From positions 144,255 to 208,254 of the forward strand of contig ML976662.1 of NCBI GenBank assembly GCA_010015655.1: DNA of 64,000 nucleotides. Reading direction: 5' to 3'. Below, piece by piece: positions 55,158 through 64,000 of the stretch. The notes beneath the pieces are model-generated. The model was not told where the DNA came from, made no database searches, and was given only the letters and a program-made list of their open reading frames with translations. Source of the stretch: Bimuria novae-zelandiae CBS 107.79 (lineage: Eukaryota > Ascomycota > Dothideomycetes > Pleosporales > Didymosphaeriaceae). The first letter of the stretch is position 1, and the number at the start of each line of letters is the position of its first letter. A program made the translations under genes and the position numbers.

Positions 55158-55539
55158 TGTTATGGGACGCTCTCTTCTTCTCCGATCCGGGTTAGGGCAG
55201 TAAGGTGACGAGGTGCCTCACGGATTATTTAGTAGTACAAGTTAATGCGACACTTAGCGCGTAAGCTAGATAATTTAATTTTATAATAAATAAGATAACT
55301 ATTAATCTATATAAGAGAACGTACTTGTATAAAAGATATATAAGTTAACTACAAGGAGCGTATAAAGGAAATCGTCCTGTATATATATCCTCCTTGTCCC
55401 ATAGAGTCCCACGGTATCCCATATCCCAGTCCCATGGTCTTGGCGTCTAAGACAGCTTGGGACGTTACGTAAGCCCAAGGTGGGGCCTGGTTGTCGTTAT
55501 AAGGCCCGTCGTCCCACCTTCGACTTCTGGATCGTAACA
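55158..55539 (-). repeat. Solo LTR related to Gypsy 2
   Basis: 382 bp starting TGTTATGGGA and ending TCGTAACA, flanked by the 5-bp duplication GAGAC (55153-55157 and 55540-55544). In reverse complement its central part (about 55230-55350) matches the LTR of Gypsy 2 closely, while the outer U3 part differs. It is a product of LTR-LTR recombination of a related element in opposite orientation. Confidence 0.82.
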
Positions 55540-55544
55540 GAGAC

Positions 55545-56640
55545 CATCTACACCTACTACATAATTATCTAACGGCGAGGACGATGGCGTGCTGGCTATG
55601 CTAAGAAATTTCTCTCCTTGAACGTATAGGTGCCTGCTCTATTAGCTACTACACGCTATATGTACGCTACTATATAAAGAGCTCTCTTTAGCCTTTTTAA
55701 ACACTATAATCCTTTCTATTACCTTGCGATATTAGTTAGAATACGCTAAAGATAATATATATACTTAGTTTAAAAAAGTAGTCTATTACTTATATATTAA
55801 AAAAATAGTTATTACACAAGTAAGTAGAGGATATAATTTTAATATATAAAAGTAGCGTATTAATAGCACGTAACGTGGTAGCCCTACAATAAGCTTTTTA
55901 TTAAATGAAAGCTACTAAATGCGCTTATGCTAAGCGTTATAGGCAAAATTAATATATTATTAATATTAGTAGAGATCTAATTTACGTAGGAAAATGCTAT
56001 AAAGTAGCTAAATAAGTAGTTACTATTATAGCTCACTAATAGTAAGTGCTTACTAAGTAGTGTAATATCTAAAAAAAAGATTTTATTAAATATACGTAAT
56101 TAGAGTAAAAAGACAAGTAAATATAATTATAAGAATACTTTATTAACCTATAATAAGTAATATATAATAGTACGTAATAGTCTAGTACTTAAAACCTTTA
56201 TAGATAAATTAACGCGTTAAGAGTATAAAGTTATTAACTTAGCGCTTACTAAGCACTTCTAAATTCTATATAAGAGGTCTATACAAAAGTAAAAAAAATA
56301 GAGAGATATTTAGAGTAAGGCCTTCTATTATTAAAAGTATAGTTTTAGTAGTCAAAGTCGTATACGTTCATTATTCTTTATAAATTCCTACTTATAATAT
56401 CTTTACTACTAAGGCTAAGTGTCTATACTTACCCCTAACACTAAATAGATAATTATAAAAGTTCTTAATAGTTAATTTACTGTCCCTAGGACGCAGCTTA
56501 TAGTGACCCCTATAAGTAATAATAATAAGGGCTATTTATCTTCTTATTCTAAAGCTTTTAAACCTTTTAAAAATCTTACGCCTAAATAGGCTAACTAGGC
56601 TTTCTAAATAATTAAACCAATACTTATAAATATAATTACT
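55545..56640. other. AT-rich RIP-mutated DNA, possible pogo-like remnant
   Basis: About 1.1 kb of very AT-rich sequence. The plus-strand reading around 55720-55900 has features of a helix-turn-helix region of pogo-type transposases, but no catalytic block is clear, so I do not assign it. Confidence 0.3.
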
Positions 56641-57495
56641 ATATAAATTACTGCATAAAACTGCGCAGCAGGCGCCAGGGGCCGAGTAGTAGCCTCGTGC
56701 TGCTGGCCGAGCGATCGTGTTGGGGGGTGTGCATTGACTGACGCTGTGCACTGACTGCCAAGCTACGGTAGCGCTATTCCCCACTTATGATGAGATCCTC
56801 GTAGTGTGCGGCGCAAGGTTCGCGCGACGTTTGATAACTCAACGTTAGTCTTTCCATGCCATCCAGGGGATCAACGACCCGAATCCCGATGCATCACAGG
56901 GCTGACGAAGCAAACACTAGTGTTTTTTGGACCCCTGCCAATCTTGAAAAGTGGGCGCGCTCGTGATCCCAATACTGGAGCCCCACTTGACAAAAAGATA
57001 AAGTAATCGTTTATACGTTTGCACTTGCTTGTTGTCTGTTTGTGTGAGGGGTTCAGGCACACATGGCATACGTGAAGCTGACACGTCGTCCGTACTATCA
57101 CATCCGTAAAAGCCAAGCAGCTACCACTATTGTTGTGCAATGTGTGCTCTAGGAGTCAAGGGCATCCTGTCGGGACAAGGCTCAACGATACGCCTGCTTG
57201 CAGAGAAAATTTGGGATAACAAACGATATCACTGGGAGGTGAAATGGGCCGCCTGGTCTCGGGTTTTTCTTCCGGCGTCTCAAATACTGTATCCCATGCA
57301 CCGTCAACATCTGCCGCACAAGGGCCACCTGTTACGGCCAATCGGAGACTTTCGCCTCAGCTGCCTGAACACCAAAAGAAATGCGATTTGGGTGTGGATT
57401 TGTATGGAGACTTCATTTATGATGGTTTCGAGATAACTTTACATAATAGATGAGCTTGCTTTTGTATCTATTGACTTAGCTGTTCGTGTGCGCCG
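56641..57495. other. non-RIP island, no supported gene
   Basis: About 850 bp of normal to GC-rich composition with overlapping frames of 60-98 codons on both strands. None has a recognised motif or a convincing splice structure. Confidence 0.45.
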
Positions 57496-57948
57496 TAGAT
57501 GCTCCTGCCAGCACTCAGGAGAGACTTCTGGCCTACATAAGGCAGACGGCAGAGCGTACAGCCATATAAGGAGCGCGGAGTACGCTGAGGTCTCTTGCAA
57601 TTGCCAGAAGTAGGCTGGAGAGGTGTTTTGTGACGTGGAGACTTGTACTTTTGACGCCCAGATTCAGCACAAGCAACACAAGTCTTTGCTTCTACAAATA
57701 GCCTTATAGACTTATAATAGCTCTCCTTATTAATAGAGGCGTACTTAGTAGCGTTATTAAATCGTTAACATTTACCAAATTTATTATAAAGCCGTCCTCC
57801 GCACTTAAATAACTACTTAATAAAAGTGTATAGGAACTTTTTATAGCCGCTATATTTAGTAGAGTTAGTAGAGGAGTATAAAGAAAGCCTATAATAGTTA
57901 TTAAGCGTTAGATCTAGCAGAAAGTACTAAAGAGACTTCTATATATAA
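57496..57948 (-). pseudogene. piggyBac-type transposase 3' remnant (copy 4)
   Basis: In reverse complement this matches the C-terminal coding part of piggyBac copy 3, including the Cys-rich finger region (about 57500-57680). The first part keeps normal composition, and from about 57700 it is RIP-mutated. It ends where a pogo-like element begins at 57951. Confidence 0.7.
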
Positions 57949-57950
57949 TA

Positions 57951-58716
57951 AGTCGGGCACCCTAGTTTCCGACACCCCATAGTTTCCGACAGCCCCGCAA
58001 CCTCGCCCCCCACCATGCACCACGACTAAATATCAACTTTAAATAACTTAATTCTTCGCTAATTTTAAAAATATTTTTTGCACTATTTTCGCTACCTTTA
58101 AATAGCTAGATACATAAAAGAAGATGTCTAGAATGCGCTTATAGACCTTAAATCTAGGGTCGCTTTAGCCACTACTACTACCTAACATAGGGTCCCACGC
58201 AACACTCTTCGCGGCCACTTTAATAGTGCTTAACCCTATTAGTACGCTCACGATACTAAATAATAGCTTATAACTATTTAAGAAGAGCTTCTAGAGAAAT
58301 AAATTCTTTAGTAAGAGGCCCTTAGTTATGCGCTAAAGCACGCGCAAGTATAAGCTATTATAATTATTATTCTTAAGTAATAAGGTAACTATAAGAACCT
58401 AGGGAAGAAGTGGACTAGTTACTTTATATAACGCTACCTAGCTATTAAGTTAAAGTTAGGTTGCCGGACTAGCTAGGAACGCGTAAATAAGGCTACTCTA
58501 GAAAATATTAGGCACTTGTTTAACCTGTACGAAATAGTAAGCTAGATTCCCCCCTGGCGCAGGTATAATGCCGACGAGGGCGGTATTATGGAGGGCTAGG
58601 GCATTAATAGGCTTGTTATAGGCTCCTCGCAGGAGAGCCCGAACGCTATACTAGTTAAGATAATAAATACCCGCACTTAGACCTCTATAGTAGAGTGTAT
58701 CTCTGCGCTTGGTGTC
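57951..58716 (+). mobile_element. pogo/Fot1-type element, second family, 5' part
   Basis: Starts AGTCGGGCACCC after a TA (57949-57950). A motif TAGTTTCCGACA then occurs twice, 17 bp apart. A transposase frame with RIP stops follows on the plus strand; near 58557-58716 it reads WRRYNADEGGIMEG, the first catalytic Asp block of the DDE_1 family, here with the Asp preserved. The element is cut at 58717 by Gypsy 2, and the 3' half would lie beyond the window. Confidence 0.72.
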
Positions 58717-59189
58717 TGTTACGACCACGAACCCCACAAGGATGAAGAAACCAGACAATTACGCCAAGAGAGTAATTATTAACGAAGTAGCAGAGTTAAC
58801 GGGACCTAACAGGGTGCGGGGCAGCTTAGGTCAGTAGTTACGTAATAAAGTCCCGTATAAGCGAGAAGTCCCGCATAAAGTACGGGACTATAGGAAGTCC
58901 TACGGACTACCTTAGAGAAAGACGTCTTGGCGGGACTACGAGGAAGAAGTAGACTAGTATATAGTATAACAGTTCTCTTATATTATTTCTCTCTTTATAG
59001 TTAACTTATATATCTTCTGTGCGAGTACGTTCTCCTATATAGACTAATAGTTATCTTATTTATTATAAGATTAAATTGTCTAGCCGCGCTAAGTGTCGCA
59101 TTAACTTATACTATTAAATAATTTATAAAGTACCACGATACCTTACCGCCTTAACCTAGATTAGAATAAGGTATAAGAGCCTTATAACA
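58717..59189 (+). repeat. Gypsy 2 5' LTR (about 473 bp)
   Basis: The ends are inferred from TG...CA termini and from similarity to the solo LTR at 55158-55539. The 3' boundary could shift by a few bases. Confidence 0.65.
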
Positions 59190-62100
59190 CTTTAACTACC
59201 CTACGGTATAATAGCAGGACCTAGTTCGACCACCGCAGCTCCGGCACCTAAGGAAAAGACCCTAGGAGAGATAGTTATCGAACAAGCGGCTTAGATAGCC
59301 TAGTTATAGGAAATTATTAACTAGATGAGCGAAAAGATAAGCTAATAGGAAAATGCGAAACATTAACTAAAGGTCTTAAAGCCTAAACCCTATTTAGGAA
59401 AGGGTCACCCAGGAACGTTCCTAACCTAGATAGAACTATTCATCCGTTACAACCCAGGAAAGTTTAATACGGAACAAGATAAGATCCTAGTTACCTATAT
59501 AAATATATAAGATAAGGCAGCCGCGTGGGCTAGACTAATAATTAATAATTTCCTTAAGAATAGCAAATTAGAGGATTATAGTTTAGACGCTACTAAAGAC
59601 GCCTTTAAGGACTAGGAGTCTTTTCGCAAGGCCGTGAAAGGAATGTTTAGCACTATTAATAAAGGACATTAAGCCAAAATACGCCTCTAGCGCCTACGTT
59701 AGGAGAAATCGGCGGTACTCTATACACTAGAGTTTAAACAGATTATGGCAGAACTCGAAGGATAGGGAGAAGCCCTACTTATAATTGCCTACTACAACGG
59801 ACTAAAAGAATTGGTTAAAGACGAATTAGTCCACTAAGGAAAAGCAGACGACCTGGAAGAACTTATTAATAATGTAATTAAAGTAGACAATTGCCTGTAC
59901 GAACGCAAGCTAGAAAAATAGCATAGTACTAGGCTACTTACTAGAAAAGAGAATTAATCTAGGCCCGCAGGAAGAGACCAGGACAGAGATGTTATTATAA
60001 CTAATAAAGCCTAATAGTACAAAAAGAAGAATGGTAAGGGAAAACAGCCGTATAGACTAAAGAAGAGTTATTAGGGCAAGAACGGCATCTTATAAGAAGA
60101 GCGAGAATAGAGGTTTAAAAATAAAGCCTGCCTCTAATATAGTAAGCTAGGCCACTTCGCTAAAGACTGCAACGATTAGGAGACTAAGATTAATATAACT
60201 AACCTTCTATAAGTGGCTATGGTCACCCTTACGCTGGCAAAAGCTAACGGAGTGGATCTTACGCAAGAGATCCTAGAGCTAATAGAAGAGGAAGAGGAAC
60301 AAAAGACCCTTCCTAAGTACTAGATCTTCTAAAGACTGGCCAATAACACCTGCTAGATGTGCAACAGTGCGCTACATCAATCGTCTTAGTGTAAGGCAAA
60401 AGTAATCGTCTAAGGGGCACACGCATGGGACGCCTACTGGCTAGCAGAGAAACTATAGGGGCGTCCAAAATAATACCTACGCCAGATCACGATACAGGAA
60501 CGACATAAATACGCCAAATGGTGGTAATGCACGCGTAAAGGATGCCGACAACACTCTAAGGCTAGAGTTAGGGCCTCCTATTTTCTAAGAGGTTTAGAAC
60601 ACTATAGGCTAAAGTAGAGCCAGTGCAGCGTGCCTAACAATTACCACGAGCACTTTCTAGCCTATTAGGCTAAGCACTATAAATAGAATAGTTAGCATTA
60701 ATATTTTGATATTACCTGCGAGCTACATAGGTAATAGAAGTTTAAAATAGGCTAGTTTCCTTAAGGCTTAGACCCCCGCGACACTAGCATAATAATAGGA
60801 AATACGCAGCTAGGAAGAGACGCGGACTACTTATTAATTAGGTAAGAATAATATAACCTATAGTGCTTCGCACACCTAAGCCTGCAGGAAGAGGCAGCCT
60901 CCTTAGATAGCTATCTAGGGCATAATGCATTAGCCTAGAACGAATGCCTTACTCTAAATTACCCGCAACATGGGAATTAAGGAGTATACAAATCTAATAG
61001 GATTAGAGAGACTTACGCCCTGTATTAACAGCGATATAAGTAGCACTAAATTAAGGAAGTCTCTAAGCTATCTAAGGTCTAGGACTAGATTAAGGAAGCT
61101 AACGCTGGTTAGCCTAAAACCTTAGACAAAGGGTCCGATAATTTAAAAAACTAGATTATTACTAGGCAACAAGCCACACTAGTAATAGTGCGATTATTAT
61201 AGCTTATTAAGTAGACACTCGCCGAGTTAAGAAGCGCTTAATTAAAGACATTATAGTGCATAGACATCATGTTATAGCACTAATTAACCCAGGGGTAGAC
61301 GCGTATTTAATCGCCCCGCAAGTAGTTAGGAAGTACGATATACTATATTATAATAAGAAAACACTGCTATAAATAGGACTCGCGGACAGGACCTAATTAT
61401 AAGGATACGGTGACAGTTGGCTGCGCCTCGAGACGGCGCTAGTATAAGTTAATATAAAAGGCCTAGAGAGCCAACACGTCTTTACTATCGCGGAGATGGG
61501 AGACCTCGAAGCCATCGTTAGATACAAATAGCTAGAACAACACAATCCACAGATAGACTAGATTAAACGAACGATTCTTCCCCGGGACCTACTAGTAAAG
61601 GCTTAGGCAAGCCCTAGTAGGAGGGAAACTCCCTAACCTTAGGCGAGAAAAAGGAGTTGACTATCTAAGATATAAGAAATATTAGTATGCAAGATAGACA
61701 GGATTTTAAAGTAACACCTAAGATAGGTGCACTGCATATAGGTCTAAGAGACTAAGATAGTCTTAGACGACCCTAGTCTACTAGAATAATACAAGGAATT
61801 CGTAGACCTCTTTAAGGAACACGACGAGACTATCCTACCTAAACACAAGGAGTGGGATCACGAGATACTACTAGTAGAGGGAGCTAAGCTATGGCTAGAA
61901 CGCCTAAGGCCCCTCACCTACGAATAAGAAAAAGAGTTAAAAGAGCTAATATAGAAGAATCTACGCTTAGGGAAATGGCGGCCTAGTTAGAGCCCTATAG
62001 CCTTCCCTATACTCTTTGTTTGCAAGAAGGACGGCAGGCTACGACTCTATATAAATTATAGATAGCTAAACGCCGTGACAATTAAGAATTGCTACCTATT

Positions 62101-64000
62101 ACTACTAATAACAGAGCTTATGGATAGACTCCGAGGAGCTAAATACTTCACGAAATTTAACGTCCGGGATGGATTCTACAGAATTCGAATTACAAAAGGG
62201 TACAAGTGGAAAACGGCGTTCCGCACACGATATGGCCTTTTCGAGTACACAGTTATGCCTATGGGGCTAACTAACGCACTAGCAACCTTCTAGGAGTTAA
62301 TAAATTAAGTACTATATAAATACTTGGACGTATTCTGCATGGCGTACCTTGACGATATCTTAATATACTTACACGGAACCTTAGAAGAGCACAAAGAACA
62401 TGTACGCAAAGTACTATAAAAGTTATAAGAGTATTAATTACTCCTACACCCTAAGAAGTGCGAGTTCCATGTCACTAAGACGGAATATTTAGGATTTGTG
62501 ATATCCCGAGAAGGTGTTAAGATAGACCTAAAGAAGATCGCGATAATAGAAAAATAGCTGCTACTATAATTAGTAAAAGATATCTAGTCTTTCTTAGGCT
62601 TTACTAACTTCTATCGCAAATTTATTAGGAACTACTTAAAGACAACCGCTCCGTTAACGGAACTTATAAAGATAGGGAAATAGCGACCTTTGTAAAAGGC
62701 AGAAATAGTGGCTTTTAAGTAGCTTAAACGCCTATTCCTAACGGCACCCCTACTATAAATATACAACCCAGAGCAGCGACATCGCATCTACACGGATGCA
62801 TCGGACTATGCGCTGGGGGCCGTATTATTACAAGAGTGCGACGATAGCAAATAGAGACCTGTCTTTTATTACGCACGCAAGCTCTCAGGAGCAGAACTAA
62901 ATTATAAGATTTACGACAAGGAGCTACTTGTAATTATTAACTATTTTAAGTAATAAGAAGCGCAGCTTAAAGGAGTAAAGCACTAGATAGAGGTTTTTTT
63001 AGACTACCTTAACCTCACACGCTTTACAACCACAAAGAAGCTTAATTAATAATAGGCTAGATAGTTGGAATAGATAGCGGAATTCGACTTCTACATTACC
63101 TATTTACCTGGCAACTTAAACGCCGCAGCAGACGCGCTTAGTAGGCGTTTAGATCTTATAGAAGAAGACAATAGTAGTAACTATATCGTAATCTTAACCT
63201 ACGCAAAGGATAGAACCCTTTACTATAATAAGATATAGCTCGCGCTAGCACTAGAAGCACGGCGCGCGGATCTTACCTATTATAGGCTAGTTATAGAAGA
63301 GATACAGGATTATAGTAGGCTTAAGGACAAGGATTACTAAGCGTATAATCTCTACTAAGCCACGAAATTAACGGCACGGGACTATTAAAACTATATCTAG
63401 ATTAGTAAGCAGATAGCTCCGCTACTAATTAAAAAACTACACAAAGATAAGGATTAGGGACACCTAAGGATCGCTAAAACGACGCGTTAAATCGCGAACG
63501 AATATGCTATCCCTAGGCTACGCCAGGCGGTACAGAAGGTTTTAGGCAACTGTTTGGCCTGTCATAAGAACAAGCCTAAGAGACATAAGCCCTATAGCCT
63601 CTTATAATTACTACAGCCGCCCCTAAGACCATGGTTAAGCGTGACTATGGACTTTATTATGAAGCTACTAGCATTACTAGCACCAGGGAACAAGGATCCC
63701 TATAACTCGATCTTAGTTATAATCTATTAACTTACTAAGGAGTCGAGGTTTGTGCCAATAAGGGAAGCTATATCAGCAGAAGAACTAGCCTATATAGTAA
63801 AATAAGAACTAATATCACAGGTTAGACGACTTAACGAGTTTATTATAGACAGGGCCAAGATATTTATATCGTTATACTAGACCACGTTTATAGCTAAATT
63901 AAGGATTAAGCATAAGCTCACGACAAGCTTCTACCCTAAAATAGATAGCTAAACTAAGCAAACAAACTAAATGTTAGAATAGTATCTCTAGATGTATATA
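58717..64000 (+). mobile_element. Ty3/Gypsy LTR retrotransposon 2, 5' part (runs off the window)
   Basis: The 5' LTR is probably 58717-59189 (TGTTACGACC to CTTATAACA, about 473 bp). Gag lies at about 59360-59930, a zinc-knuckle remnant near 60125-60180, a protease region near 61270, and reverse transcriptase at 61960-62430 with an intact YLDD motif and a clean 72-codon stretch at 62075-62293. RNase H is near 62780 (IYTDASDYALGAVL) and integrase from about 63400 to the edge. Many RIP-type stops are present. The 3' LTR and target duplication lie outside the window. Confidence 0.85.

Noticed and set aside
56536..57453. Frames of 60-98 codons in the non-RIP island
   Set aside because: Several conflicting frames on both strands with no domain; not enough to call a gene.
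1..64000. tRNA, rRNA, CRISPR arrays, bacterial-type operons
   Set aside because: I looked for T-loop-like and tandem spacer patterns and found none; introns and gene families are eukaryotic.
17104..64000. Possible giant cargo-carrying element spanning the whole block
   Set aside because: No tyrosine recombinase captain gene or coherent cargo is visible; the block is explained by separate nested insertions and one inversion.

Overview
The window is genomic DNA from a filamentous ascomycete (Pezizomycotina, most likely a Dothideomycete; the class is inferred). Genes have 49-71 nt GT-AG introns with CTAAC/CTGAC-like branch sites. The products include a fungal-type MICOS subunit, a Zn(II)2Cys6 regulator, a CBM1 protein and an RID/Masc1-like DNA methyltransferase. 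Repeats carry the footprint of repeat-induced point mutation (RIP): few CpA/TpG, many TpA, and TAA/TAG stops where conserved Gln and Trp codons are expected.

Positions 1 to about 17.1 kb are ordinary gene-rich DNA. In order they hold: a six-zinc-finger protein with a decayed REX-type exonuclease domain; a SHB17-like sedoheptulose bisphosphatase; a four-exon secreted CBM1 protein; a Naa50-like acetyltransferase; a three-exon MIC19; the three-exon RID-like methyltransferase; a single-pass membrane protein; and a broken secreted-protein gene. About 2.2 kb without recognisable genes follows.

From 17.1 kb to the end the window is a nested, RIP-mutated transposon block with a few islands of normal composition. 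Three near full-length piggyBac-type elements (17.1, 21.8 and 32.3 kb) and a fourth remnant (57.5 kb) are present. There are two copies of one pogo/Fot1 family and parts of two other pogo-like families, two hAT elements, Tc1/mariner elements, one Copia, two Gypsy and one solo LTR. Many insertions can be dated relative to each other because target duplications and one true empty site are visible. The only convincing host gene here is a four-exon Zn(II)2Cys6 regulator at 37.5-39.9 kb.

The most informative structure is a probable 12.9-kb inversion (19,402-32,330) between two oppositely oriented 2,298-bp piggyBac copies. Undoing it rebuilds one pogo element from two halves that now lie 13 kb apart, to within 1 nt of the length of the intact copy. 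The presence of an RID-like methyltransferase gene (a RIP component in Neurospora) about 7 kb from heavily RIP-mutated repeats is a natural pairing, though nothing shows it acted on these repeats.
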